Part shown: positions 51,322 through 60,242 of the stretch, piece after piece | Layout of the letters: each line of letters starts with the position of its first letter | Position numbering within the stretch: position 1 is the first letter of the stretch | Assembly (NCBI GenBank): GCA_046328035.1 | Contig: JAXLXI010000002.1 | Location: 372,001 to 436,000 of the forward strand | Length of the DNA: 64,000 nt | Reading direction: 5' to 3' | Origin: JBGASG01 sp046328035 | GTDB lineage: Bacteria; Cyanobacteriota; Vampirovibrionia; Obscuribacterales; Obscuribacteraceae | Notes under the pieces: generated by a model | What the model was told of the DNA's origin: nothing | The model's input: the letters and a program-made list of their open reading frames with translations, nothing else | The model's database searches: none | Position numbers and translations under genes: made by a program

Positions 51322-53400
51322 GTGAAGGCTCAGAAACACGTACGGGCACCCCGTGGTAATACCCTCGCGATGGTCGCCGGCGTGACGATTGTTTTGCTCA
51401 TGGTCGTCGGACTGATTGTTCTCTATCTCTCGATGGTCCGTTCAGGCAGCGAACACAGGAGCGCCATCGACTCAGCCGCGCTGGCGGCAGCCAAAGACAT
51501 CTCCCGCATCGCGATTAACACGCCTGAGTTTGGTTGGGTTGCATTGACCACCGAACCACCAATCGGACGCGACACGAATGCGCCGGACCAGTGGTTTCAG
51601 GAAGTTCATAGCGTCAACGAGCTAATGGCTACCGTCCGCCTCGAGATGATCATTGCTAACGAGCTGGGCGACAACTTCATGCGCGATCTGGCTATCAGCG
51701 ATTACAACGACGTAATGCAAGTCAAAGACGATTTGACGACGGAAATCAACCAGGCGCTGCCCAGTGGCGGTTCTGCGAAGGATGCCGCCGGCAACACGTT
51801 GACTCCCTATCAAAGCGCCCAGCGCGTCTATCTGATGAACCAGGCGAAACAGTCCACTTATGTACCAGGCTCAATGACACTCACACTCGGATGCGTGCAG
51901 GGCGGACTGGAGACTGGCACGCCCGCACCCAATCCGATTGCCAAAGCAGCCGCAGGACCCTCTCAAACATCCAACCAGCGCTATATGTCCGAGACCAACA
52001 TTCCTTTCGGCGGCAAAGACTTCATCTTCGGCTCGGTTGGTCGCCATGTCGGACTGGTCGAAAAGGACAAATTTGTCACCGCCATTGGTGGCTTGTCGTA
52101 CCAGATGCCGGCCGTCGTAAAAGTGAGCGCGCGGCAACAATTTCAAGACCAGGGAAAAACCTGGCAGGTCAATTACGATGGCTGTGCCTGCGCGGGCAGC
52201 ACCGAGCCGCCAAGACCTGCGCCCGGAGCATTGACGTTAAGCTTTCCTGATGGACCGGTCCCGGAGATCAGCAGAGCCGGCGATGTTTGGAATTGCGCGG
52301 GCGTGCAAGGCACAACAGCGAAGGTCTATCAATCTGATAACGGGGACTTCATCATTGACCGACCAGCCGCTACGCTGGCCGCATGGGGTGGAAAGCCGAT
52401 TCCTTTCACAAGTCCCGCCAACCCCAGCGCGTCGGAGACCGCTCGGCTCGCCCTGTATGACTGGTTGCGCTGCGGAGGCAGCAAAGTAGACATCGACTCG
52501 GTTGTGCAACTGCAGACCCGAGCGTTGAATGCACCCTCAACGCCCCAGATTATGTGGAAGTCGGTAGACCCGGCAAACGCGATGTCCTTGATCAATTTTG
52601 GAATGGTGCCGACCGGCGTAATGCACATCTACACTTTTGATGCCAATGGCGTCATTCAATACCGCAGCGTCGACATCAAGCCCTACCCGTACACCGTGAT
52701 CGGCGAAAAGCAACTATATGCGGAAACGGTTGAATCGAATCCGATCGGCAGCGCGGTGCCGCTCTGGACCCTTACCGGCATCAAGTACAAAGACATTCTG
52801 GGAAACATTCTCACAGATGGACAGATTCAAGGCACCGGCAATTACGACATGTTCGTCCGCGACTTCTCTCGCCAGCTAGGCAACATCAAAGGCGGCCAAC
52901 ACGGCGGCGAACGCATGGATGGCAACCCACTCGTGTCATACGCCGGCGCATACCCGATCGAGCCGCTTCGCGGCGGTAGAACGTCTCTTACCAACGACAT
53001 CGCCATGGCGCCGGTACCGGATGCAGAATTTTGCACATGGTCGGGCGAGAGCAGCTCTGGTCCTTCCACCTCGTCCAGCACATCCAGCTCGTCGGTGAGC
53101 ACCAGCATGACCAGCACCTCCGGCAGCAGTTCCACCACCAATAGTGGCACCACAAATACCGGTGGCGCCGGGCAGGGCGCACCAATTCCGGTGAGCCGCC
53201 AGGATGACTTCGCCTCCACCAGCACTCCGCCTCCGCCGTATATAACCTATACACGTGGTCCCGGGGGTGGTGCCCCACGTCCCTGTTATCGAACCAACGG
53301 AGTGTCAGCCGACATTCGCTTCCGCCGCCAGGTTAAAGTGGGCCTTTTGCAATTCATGATCGGCGGCTACGAGTTCGGCTATGTGGCTGACATGCGCTGA
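51322..53400 (+). CDS. Tad-like (TadG/TadE-type) pilus-assembly-related protein
   Basis: Predicted 692 residues from GTG 51322, with GAGAGG upstream. The N-terminal 55 residues are of the TadE/TadG type: GNTLAMVAGVTIVLLMVVGL as membrane helix, then RSAIDSAALAAAKDISRI, the hallmark of these pseudopilin-like proteins. A long extracytoplasmic part follows (cysteines in YDGCACAG and WLRCGGS), with a Ser/Thr-only linker at about 575-620 and a C-terminal segment VGLLQFMIGGYEFGYVADMR. The stop overlaps the next start as TGATG. It lies between two DUF4388-TPR genes. Tad proteins build Flp pili; no tad ATPase is in view, so the role is inferred from the N-terminus. Confidence 0.7.
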   Translation: MKAQKHVRAPRGNTLAMVAGVTIVLLMVVGLIVLYLSMVRSGSEHRSAIDSAALAAAKDISRIAINTPEFGWVALTTEPPIGRDTNAPDQWFQEVHSVNELMATVRLEMIIANELGDNFMRDLAISDYNDVMQVKDDLTTEINQALPSGGSAKDAAGNTLTPYQSAQRVYLMNQAKQSTYVPGSMTLTLGCVQGGLETGTPAPNPIAKAAAGPSQTSNQRYMSETNIPFGGKDFIFGSVGRHVGLVEKDKFVTAIGGLSYQMPAVVKVSARQQFQDQGKTWQVNYDGCACAGSTEPPRPAPGALTLSFPDGPVPEISRAGDVWNCAGVQGTTAKVYQSDNGDFIIDRPAATLAAWGGKPIPFTSPANPSASETARLALYDWLRCGGSKVDIDSVVQLQTRALNAPSTPQIMWKSVDPANAMSLINFGMVPTGVMHIYTFDANGVIQYRSVDIKPYPYTVIGEKQLYAETVESNPIGSAVPLWTLTGIKYKDILGNILTDGQIQGTGNYDMFVRDFSRQLGNIKGGQHGGERMDGNPLVSYAGAYPIEPLRGGRTSLTNDIAMAPVPDAEFCTWSGESSSGPSTSSSTSSSSVSTSMTSTSGSSSTTNSGTTNTGGAGQGAPIPVSRQDDFASTSTPPPPYITYTRGPGGGAPRPCYRTNGVSADIRFRRQVKVGLLQFMIGGYEFGYVADMR

Positions 53401-54569
53401 TGGTCAGTAGCGGTATCACCTCCGGAGCCGGAGCAGCTTTGCCAGAGAAATCAGACGGGGGCTCTCTCAGCGCGGCCGGCAACGCCTCCGACGTTCCGTA
53501 TCGCTGGATTATCAATCCGACTTTCGACCTCCTTTTCGTTGCCGGCGGCGCCTTTTTCCTGCTCGTAGCAATCAACTACTTGTGCCTGGGCATGAAAGTG
53601 GCTGCTTACGATCCCCGTTATCCGCTGGGAGCCACATCACTGCTATTCGTGATCGCGTTTCTTGCCGTGCATGCGCTCGGCGATTCGCACATCTTCGCCA
53701 CATTCATGCGCATCTGGAGCTGCCCGGAGGACAAGAAACGCTTCGCCTTCTATCGCGTGTGGCTCACGGCTGTCTTGATACCACTATTCATAATTGGCAT
53801 GAACTCGGCCGTATTCACCGGTGCACTGCTTTCCATATTTTTGCTGACAGCTTTCTGGCACTGGACTACGCAGGCTTTCGGCATTTCTCTCATCTACTGC
53901 CAGAAACACGGCTACTCGATGACTGCGTTCGAACGCGACGCGTTTCGCTGGTTCATGCGCGGGCTGGCTGGTTATTTCATCATTCGCATGCTGGTCTTTC
54001 CCGATCGCTACGTGCCATCCAATTTCGCTGCCGTACCTGTAACCAAATTTCCGGCACTCCCCGAGCCTGTGCACGCAATAGCCAGCTGGGCGCTGATTCT
54101 CGTCGTCTCCGCATTTGTCGCAATCACGCTCCGCAAACTGGTCACCGAAAGAAAGTTTCCCCCCTTACCTGTGCTATCCATGATCGCGGTTATCTGCTGT
54201 TTCGGGTTTGCCGAAGATCGAGAGAGCATGCTGATCTGGTTTTACGGACCGGCGTTTTTTCATGGCAGTCAATACCTGGCAGTAACACTCTCCTACCACT
54301 TGAAACAACAAGGACTGCCTGAAGGCATGCCTACTTCGCAGATTTCCAGGCTGATGTTTGGCCTGCCGGGATTGAAATACATGGCGATCGCCATCGCCGG
54401 CGGTATCGTCCTCTACGTCGGCATTCCGGCCATCAGCGCACTCTTCGGCTACGACCGTATCATGGTTTTGGGACTGGTGTTTTCCCTTCTGAGTCTGCAC
54501 CACATCATCACCGATGCCGCCATCTGGCGGTTGCGCGACCCTCAATGCCGGCGCCTTTTGATCTCCTGA
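53400..54569 (+). CDS. Polytopic membrane protein with His-rich helix motif
   Basis: Predicted 389 residues; ATG 53400 overlaps the preceding stop, so it is coupled to the Tad-like gene. After a polar 35-residue head, eight or nine helices follow (LLFVAGGAFFLLVAINYL, LLFVIAFLAVHALGDSHIFA, AVLIPLFIIGMNSAVFTGAL, LLTAFWHWTTQAFGISL, IAIAGGIVLYVGIPAISALF, VLGLVFSLLSLHHIITDAAI). Histidines in helices (HALGDSHIF, FWHWTTQ, FFHGSQYL, LHHIITDAAIW) recur at positions that could bind metal, as in integral-membrane dioxygenase- or desaturase-like families. I cannot name it. The C-terminal WRLRDPQCRR is short and cytoplasmic. Confidence 0.75.
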   Translation: MVSSGITSGAGAALPEKSDGGSLSAAGNASDVPYRWIINPTFDLLFVAGGAFFLLVAINYLCLGMKVAAYDPRYPLGATSLLFVIAFLAVHALGDSHIFATFMRIWSCPEDKKRFAFYRVWLTAVLIPLFIIGMNSAVFTGALLSIFLLTAFWHWTTQAFGISLIYCQKHGYSMTAFERDAFRWFMRGLAGYFIIRMLVFPDRYVPSNFAAVPVTKFPALPEPVHAIASWALILVVSAFVAITLRKLVTERKFPPLPVLSMIAVICCFGFAEDRESMLIWFYGPAFFHGSQYLAVTLSYHLKQQGLPEGMPTSQISRLMFGLPGLKYMAIAIAGGIVLYVGIPAISALFGYDRIMVLGLVFSLLSLHHIITDAAIWRLRDPQCRRLLIS

Positions 54570-54656
54570 ACTCGGCTTGAAACATATGGCGCCACGGCTT
54601 GTCAGGATACGACGGACTACACGAAGTGTTGTTTAATTGAGCCGTGTAGCCGATCA

Positions 54657-54673
54657 CCCTTCAACCAGAAGGG
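54657..54673 (+). promoter_or_regulatory. Hairpin that includes the SD of DUF4388-TPR copy B
   Basis: CCCTTC (54657-54662) pairs with GAAGGG (54668-54673) around AACCA. GAAGGG is also the only SD before ATG 54683. Just upstream CTACACG (54617-54623) and CGTGTAG (54643-54649) form another inverted repeat. The leader could thus limit translation. Confidence 0.45.
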
Positions 54674-54682
54674 CAGCCAGAT

Positions 54683-56989
54683 ATGTCACCCGATCAAGCT
54701 GATCATTTACCCGCACCAACACCGACGCAACGCTTGACCGGCGACATAACCTCTTTCGGGCTACGCCCGATTCTGCAAGAGATACTGGCCTCGAACCAGC
54801 TTTCTGGCGTGCTTTTCATCCACAGCCTGGATTACCAGACCGGTACCATCCTGTTAGTGGACGGCATAATCAGAGCAGCGGTGATTCCGGCGGCCAACGT
54901 GCGGCGCATTCCGGCGTTGCGTCAGATGCTCTCAGCAATCAGCGGCACCTACGAGTATGTGCCGGACAACACCACAATCGAGTTGAAGAAACCAACCAAC
55001 GTCGACCTGGCGGAACTGCTTGCCTGGCGTTCGACTGAGACCCAGGAAACCACCCTCGGCGATTCGCTGGAAGCACTGAATACGATACCATTGAGCACGG
55101 GAGAGAAGTGGGAAAATTATATCGATAGAACCACCGACGAGCCGGGCTCCGCCAACCCGCCTCCTGGCAGTGCGGAAGCACCGACCGTGAAGTCATACCT
55201 TCCCCTGGCGCCGGACGGCGACCTCTTCGGACTGCAAGAAGCGTTGCGTCAGCACGAAGCAAAACTGGCGGCGCAGGTCTCCGACGAGGCCCTGAGCGCC
55301 GGGCTGGAACCCGAGTACAACGAAGATCCAGACGTGCCCACGCTGATCAACCTGTCCGCAATCAAAGCCATCCCGACGCCCAGCGTCACGGCTCCCGACC
55401 GCATCACTGCCAGTTATGAAATGCCGGACGGCACGGTAGTCGGCGGTTCCCCGACCGGCTCCACCGCCAAGCCCAAGCACACCTACCCGAAGTCGAATGC
55501 CATTAGATACGGTGCCTTGAGTATCGGCATCGGCTTCCTTCTCCTGGCGGCAGTGGTGATCTCGACCGCCAAAGTTCTCGAAGAAAGCGACAGGCAGAAG
55601 ACCTACGCCCGAGGCGTCCAGCTGCTTAAAGAGAGATACTACGGGCTGGCCAAACAGCGCTTCGACAGCCTCCTCGAACACGATGCTCGCCTTGTGCCGG
55701 CACTTTTGCAGCGTGCACAAGCTAACTTACTGCTCAACGATCCGCAGGCGGCCATTCGCGATTACGACGCCGTCATCCAAGCCGATGCCGGCAACACCGA
55801 AGCTACCGACGGTCGAGCCGCCTGCTATCTGAAACTGCGCGACTATCCGAAAGCCGTAGCGCTGGCCGATGAAGCTCTCAAGGTAAAGCCCAACGACTAC
55901 GCAGCGCTATTGATAAAAGCCACTGCCTATCGCGACCTCGGCGAGAACGCCCGCGCCATCTCAGTGGCCGGCGAGATCATCGCCAAGAAACCTGCTGCGC
56001 AGCTTGCTGAGGCCTACGCGGTGCGGGGAGACGCCCTGTACAGGAGCGGCAAGTACAGCGAGGCGCGCGATGACTTCAACGCCGCCCTGGAAACAGATCC
56101 CAAGGCAAACGACATCTACGCGAAGCGCGCCATGGCCCTGTTGCAACTGAAGCTCTATAAAGAAAGTCTCGCCGACAGCACAGACGCCATTTTCGCCGAC
56201 AACACCAATTCGGATCTGTACATGTTGCGCGGCCAGGCTTATGAAAGGCTTGGCGAGCTGGAAAAGGCTGTGGAAGACTACGAGCAAGCAGTGTCGTTCG
56301 AGCCGACGTTCGAGACCTATGCTGCACGCGCCCGTGTTGAGATGGCACTTAAACAATACAACCGCGCGGTTGCAGATTTGACCGAGGTGGTCAAAGACAC
56401 AGCCGCACCGCCTAGTTATAAGGATTTACTTGCCGAAGCCAAAGAGAAGGTCAAGTCGATGCCAATAAACGCTGTCGACATCGCGTCGCTCACTGAGAAG
56501 GATCGACCGGCTGTCGTGCTCAAGTACGACCAGATGGTCCGACAGGGTTTCGCGCTCACCAGACAGGGTCGAGGCATGGATGCTGCGCAGTTGCTGTCTG
56601 TAGCCGTGCAGGCTCAACCAAATGATGTGCAAGCGCGACGCTACCTGGCCCAGGCATTTGCGGTCGCGGGTCTGGGGGATCGCTCCATCGAGCAATTCAA
56701 AATCGTAGAACGAACCAACACCCTCACGGACGAGGATCGTTTCTACTATGCGCGTGCACTGCACAACTTGAAGCAAGATGCGCAGGTGATATCCGTCACC
56801 ACCGATCTGCTGGGCAGAGACCCTCACCACGGCGAGGCGCGCTGTTTGCTGATCGAGTCGCTCTTGCGCAGCAACGACCGCGCCCGCGCTCTAGAAGAAT
56901 GCCGACTGGGCGCCTCCTACGCACGGACTCCGCAGGACATTGCCACCTTCCAGCGCCTGTACCAGGTTTCGCAGACTTATCACCGGTGA
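54683..56989 (+). CDS. DUF4388 (PATAN-like)-TM-TPR protein, copy B
   Basis: Predicted 768 residues. The N-terminal domain (15-125) reads QRLTGDITSFGLRPILQEIL, GVLFIHSLDYQTGTILLVDG and VIPAANVRRIPALRQMLSA, clearly related to copies A and C but more diverged. DLFGLQEALRQHEAKLAAQ marks the shared linker element. One membrane helix (about 276-300, LSIGIGFLLLAAVVISTAKV) is followed by about ten TPR units, including AAIRDYDAVIQADAGNTEAT and DLYMLRGQAYERLGELEKAV, ending TPQDIATFQRLYQVSQTYHR as in the others. A hairpin encloses the SD. A long inverted repeat and a 23-base A run follow the stop. Function unknown, as for copy A. Confidence 0.85.
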   Translation: MSPDQADHLPAPTPTQRLTGDITSFGLRPILQEILASNQLSGVLFIHSLDYQTGTILLVDGIIRAAVIPAANVRRIPALRQMLSAISGTYEYVPDNTTIELKKPTNVDLAELLAWRSTETQETTLGDSLEALNTIPLSTGEKWENYIDRTTDEPGSANPPPGSAEAPTVKSYLPLAPDGDLFGLQEALRQHEAKLAAQVSDEALSAGLEPEYNEDPDVPTLINLSAIKAIPTPSVTAPDRITASYEMPDGTVVGGSPTGSTAKPKHTYPKSNAIRYGALSIGIGFLLLAAVVISTAKVLEESDRQKTYARGVQLLKERYYGLAKQRFDSLLEHDARLVPALLQRAQANLLLNDPQAAIRDYDAVIQADAGNTEATDGRAACYLKLRDYPKAVALADEALKVKPNDYAALLIKATAYRDLGENARAISVAGEIIAKKPAAQLAEAYAVRGDALYRSGKYSEARDDFNAALETDPKANDIYAKRAMALLQLKLYKESLADSTDAIFADNTNSDLYMLRGQAYERLGELEKAVEDYEQAVSFEPTFETYAARARVEMALKQYNRAVADLTEVVKDTAAPPSYKDLLAEAKEKVKSMPINAVDIASLTEKDRPAVVLKYDQMVRQGFALTRQGRGMDAAQLLSVAVQAQPNDVQARRYLAQAFAVAGLGDRSIEQFKIVERTNTLTDEDRFYYARALHNLKQDAQVISVTTDLLGRDPHHGEARCLLIESLLRSNDRARALEECRLGASYARTPQDIATFQRLYQVSQTYHR

Positions 56990-57007
56990 AGTCTGCGCCC
57001 TTGCAAA

Positions 57008-57063
57008 CATTGCCGATAACAATTCTTTTCGGCAATGTCGAAAAAAAAAAAAAAAAAAAAAAA
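57008..57063 (+). terminator. Inverted repeat followed by 23-base A run
   Basis: CATTGCCG (57008-57015) and CGGCAATG (57030-57037) form an 8-bp stem 18 bases after the copy B stop. Instead of a T run, TCG and then 23 consecutive A (57041-57063) follow. On the plus strand this is not a classical terminator. The homopolymer is a likely site of length variation. No gene is seen in 56990-57359. Confidence 0.5.
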
Positions 57064-57359
57064 GTAAACCGCAAATTAAGAATTGCCGTCGAAACATGAA
57101 AAGGTCAGTTCTAAGCGGCAAAAGTGATTGTCGCCGGGGAGTCACACCACGTAATTGCTTCCGGGCTTGACCGCCAGTCAGTTCCCGGTAAGGCAAATTC
57201 AGCCGAGTCTGGAAACAATTGCTGACTCAACGATTCCGGCAATTTCCGGTAGCAGCAGGAACGCTCGCTCCGAGCCTTAAAAGACTACAAATTATCCGTG
57301 TTGTTGCTTCCTAAGGGCTTGAATGGTAACGTACGTGCTGATTTGTGGGAGATTCGACT

Positions 57360-58016
57360 ATGCGTATTCGCCGTACAGAGGGGTTTTTGTTTTTCGGGGC
57401 TTTATTTCTTCTTTTGAGCGCTCCATCTATTGCCGCACCGGTGGGCGATCAAGCCGAAGGGGCGCGATCGGAAAAACCAACGTCGGCTAGTCTGACAAAC
57501 GTTGGACCAGACGAATCGATAGCTGATCCGATTATTTCGGTAAACGGAAGGCGATTTCTCTCGGATGGTCGTCCAGACTTCGGTTTTACTGATTCCACCG
57601 ACGCGGAATGGGATGCTGCGAAACTTCCCAGGTCAGCACGCGTGTTTAATTTGGTGCGCCAGGATCAAAATCAAAACGCTACCACTCCGATGGTGTCAAT
57701 GCTTATTGATGCAACAGGGTCAGCGCATCTGAGATTGAGAGACTGCGCAGGACTACACATGTTTCAGTTAACCCAAACTGACGCTACGAAGCTGTGGGGC
57801 AAACCTCAACAATCTGAGAACCAAGTTCTGCAGTACAGCATGGTAGGTCTCCGAGATGGCTCCAGCGAGCCATTCGAGATGGTTTTAAAGTTCGAAAATA
57901 ACGTCTGTATCACCTATCGTCTAAAGGGAGGCGGTATTAAGTCAGATCGTTGGATGCCGACGGGAGTGCACAAAAAAGGCTCGGAGAGCAGCCCTATCAG
58001 CCACCCTCCGAGATAG
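57360..58016 (+). CDS. Secreted protein of unknown function
   Basis: Predicted 218 residues from ATG 57360; GGGAG lies eight bases upstream, so this is preferred to GTG 57345. The signal peptide (FLFFGALFLLLSAPSIAAP) is clear. The mature part starts with a disordered acidic region (VGDQAEGARSEKPTSAS) and then a beta-rich domain with RVFNLVRQDQNQ, MVSMLIDATGSAHLRLRD, LQYSMVGLRDGSSEPFEM and NNVCITYRLKGG. Two cysteines (RDCAG, NVCIT) could form a disulfide. GC is lower than in neighbouring DUF4388-TPR genes. No family recognised. It is convergent with the metallopeptidase gene at 58108. Confidence 0.65.
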   Translation: MRIRRTEGFLFFGALFLLLSAPSIAAPVGDQAEGARSEKPTSASLTNVGPDESIADPIISVNGRRFLSDGRPDFGFTDSTDAEWDAAKLPRSARVFNLVRQDQNQNATTPMVSMLIDATGSAHLRLRDCAGLHMFQLTQTDATKLWGKPQQSENQVLQYSMVGLRDGSSEPFEMVLKFENNVCITYRLKGGGIKSDRWMPTGVHKKGSESSPISHPPR

Positions 58017-58107
58017 TCGTTACACAACCGGTGGCGAAAGTGACACCAGTTGCGATGTCAGAGCAGTCCATCCGAGCTGTCTCCGACGTTTTGGCGCTAG
58101 CGAGCCG

Positions 58108-59718
58108 TTAGTTCAGAACACCCGTTTGGAACGCCGTGTGCATGTAGTTGACCGTGTTGGGCATATTTGCAACCACTTGCTCGATCAGCGCCAGTGAATT
58201 GCCGGGCAACTGCTTTGCGAAAGCACGTGCCCAGTATTCCTCGGGAACGTCCTCTATGCCCAGTGCGACCATGCGTTGAATGTTAGTAGTGCCGTACTGG
58301 GGATCGGTGCAAACCGGCTTGGTTGTTACCGAGTCGAAGAGAGTGTGGCAGTTCAGCCCATTGAAGTAGTTCCGGTCAGCAGTGACCGCAGCGAGGAAGT
58401 TGTCGAAGTGGGAAGGCTTCTTGCCGTTTTGGATCAGAAGCGTGTCGAGGACATGCCCTAGTTCGTGAGAAGTGGTGTCCGGAAAGAACGCCGTTGCCTC
58501 ACTGATTTGGGTCGCGTCCAGCTTCACCCAGCGATAGATAGCACTGCGGTGAGCTGTACCCACAGTCAATCCGTACTGGTTGTAGCCGGTAGCGCCGGTG
58601 CCGGGGATCGTCCAACCGAAAAACCAGCGCGGATCATCAGTATCGCGAACGATCCAAAGCTCCGTGTTGGCAGCAGCATAGGCATTTCGCCATGCCACTG
58701 GAATTTTCGGGGGTTGAGGACCAATCGTGGTGCGCATGGACGACAATGCGCCGTTTTCAGCCGACGTCGGATTGTAGGGATGCGCGCAGTTCCAGTACTT
58801 CGACGGCCACGTGGACGAGTTGTACGGGTCTTGCTGAACGCAGAGCATGTACTTGTCTTGGGCCGAGTTGTAGAAAGAAACGGCCGGGTTGGTGGGGGCG
58901 GCGTCCATCACGTAGTTTTTGATGAGGCCGAGCGTGTTGGGCATCTCGTTCAATCCGTTGACCAAGATCGGCACAGTGTCACCGAGATTGGTTACGAGTT
59001 TGGCGAACATGTAGCCAAAAACTTCGCGCTTCGAGTTGCCGTAAGCTGAACCAAGAATTCCGAATGCGGTTTGACCGGGATAGAGCTGGTAGATATCCGG
59101 CCAGACCTTCTGCTCGCCTTTGTTTTCCCAGGTTGCGGAATTCATGTAGTCTCGGTCGTAGTTTAAAGCAGCCGTGAACGTTTGACCGTTCGCGGCTCCA
59201 GTGGTGAAGCTCACGGCCTCATCAACCACCTGCCCGAGTTGTTGAACCATGTTCTTCATGTAGTACGGGCTGAGATCGATGGTCGTGATGACCGCCGGTC
59301 CGGAAGGTGGTTTCACCGGCTGTGTAGCCTGAGAGAAGACAACCGCGACGCCTGGCAGTCTGGCTCCCATTTTGTTAACTGCTGGAACCGCCGTATTGAA
59401 GTAGAGGGCATAGTCACCAGCGTTCCGAAATACATAGATCTGGGTTGAGTTCAGATACGTGCGGAACTTGGTCGGAATGCGATTTGCGGCATTCGCGATA
59501 ACCTCAGCCTGGCTGGGCGTCTTGCTTGGGTCACAGTTCCAGAACGTGTCCGGCCAGGTCACTGCAGGGTCGTACTGGTTACAGGTGATTCCGCCCTGCG
59601 TCTTCGTTTGTAGCAAAACTTGCGCTTGTGCGGGAGCCGTGATCGAAAGCATCATAAAGATGCCCAAAAGTGCCGTGCTGACCAGTGCCAGCAAGCTCTT
59701 AACTCTTTGGAGTTTCAT
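58108..59718 (-). CDS. Secreted HExxH metallopeptidase with duplicated domain, first copy inactive
   Basis: Predicted 536 residues; GGAAAAA before ATG 59718 is the SD. Signal peptide 1-32 (ends APAQAQ). The rest is an internal duplication. Copy 2 (290-536) has DPYNSSTWPSKYWNCAHPYN, then TTSHELGHVLDTLL (His418, Glu419, His422), and VPEEYWARAFAKQL where a Glu may be the third zinc ligand, ending VVANMPNTVNYMH. Copy 1 (45-275) mirrors it: DPAVTWPDTFWNCDPSKTPS, then QQLGQVVDEA in place of HELGH, KREVFGYMFAKLV and LNEMPNTLGLIKNYV. All zinc ligands of copy 1 are gone. Copy 2 resembles the C-terminal domain of the 36790-41124 product. It is probably a secreted peptidase whose first half became a binding or regulatory domain. 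Confidence 0.85.
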   Translation of the reverse strand: MKLQRVKSLLALVSTALLGIFMMLSITAPAQAQVLLQTKTQGGITCNQYDPAVTWPDTFWNCDPSKTPSQAEVIANAANRIPTKFRTYLNSTQIYVFRNAGDYALYFNTAVPAVNKMGARLPGVAVVFSQATQPVKPPSGPAVITTIDLSPYYMKNMVQQLGQVVDEAVSFTTGAANGQTFTAALNYDRDYMNSATWENKGEQKVWPDIYQLYPGQTAFGILGSAYGNSKREVFGYMFAKLVTNLGDTVPILVNGLNEMPNTLGLIKNYVMDAAPTNPAVSFYNSAQDKYMLCVQQDPYNSSTWPSKYWNCAHPYNPTSAENGALSSMRTTIGPQPPKIPVAWRNAYAAANTELWIVRDTDDPRWFFGWTIPGTGATGYNQYGLTVGTAHRSAIYRWVKLDATQISEATAFFPDTTSHELGHVLDTLLIQNGKKPSHFDNFLAAVTADRNYFNGLNCHTLFDSVTTKPVCTDPQYGTTNIQRMVALGIEDVPEEYWARAFAKQLPGNSLALIEQVVANMPNTVNYMHTAFQTGVLN

Positions 59719-60232
59719 ACAGTTTTTCCTTTCGAAAGTTGGTTTGGGTTTATCTCAGACCGTTGTGCATCCGCTCCCACTCTGGGAGACAACTGCAATT
59801 ACTTCGAGCGAATGAACGATGTTCTGTTCTTTCGTGAGTGGCGGACGGATGGGGAACGGTTAAGATGCCCTGAGCATGCAAACTTCGGACGGCAGTAAAC
59901 AGCGAACTTTGCGAAGTAATGCCGATGGCGATCGAGCTGTCAAAAGAGTTAGCGGCGCTCGCATTGGTGAGTAGCAGCCATATTCCGGCTGTAGAGCCCG
60001 GAGGAGAATGCAACAAAACTTAGGCCTCGCGCAGCATTGCTAATACGTGGTGCCCGCATGGTGAGCCAAGCCAGCGCGAGGTGTCCTAAAGGAAAGATAT
60101 GAGATTGAAAGTCTACAGCGGGTAACGCAGCGTCTACAACGCTGATGGATAACCAGCCGCCGCTAGCGCAAATCGAGCCGGTTAACGAGGACACCGAGCA
60201 TGTAAGAAATCCCTAACAGCGTTGAAGGAGTG
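59719..60232. other. Non-coding stretch between metallopeptidase and recombinase genes
   Basis: No gene is supportable over 514 bases; short minus-strand frames lack SD and motifs. Besides the inverted repeat listed separately, CAGCGT and ACGCTG around CTACA (60126-60142) form a second small inverted repeat. The metallopeptidase promoter should lie near 59720-59800 on the minus strand. Confidence 0.45.
60025..60081. repeat. CCTCGCGC/GCGCGAGG inverted repeat near the recombinase gene
   Basis: CCTCGCGC (60025-60032) and GCGCGAGG (60074-60081) are exact inverted copies with 41 bases between, about 150 bases from the tyrosine-recombinase gene. They could be recombinase arm or crossover sites, or a plain long-loop hairpin. 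Confidence 0.35.
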
Positions 60233-60242
60233 CTAGTCCTTC
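60224..60242 (-). terminator. Stem-loop at the recombinase stop codon
   Basis: GAAGGA (60224-60229) and TCCTTC (60237-60242) pair around seven bases, overlapping the recombinase stop codon. No U tract follows on the minus strand. Short, so weak evidence. Confidence 0.35.
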
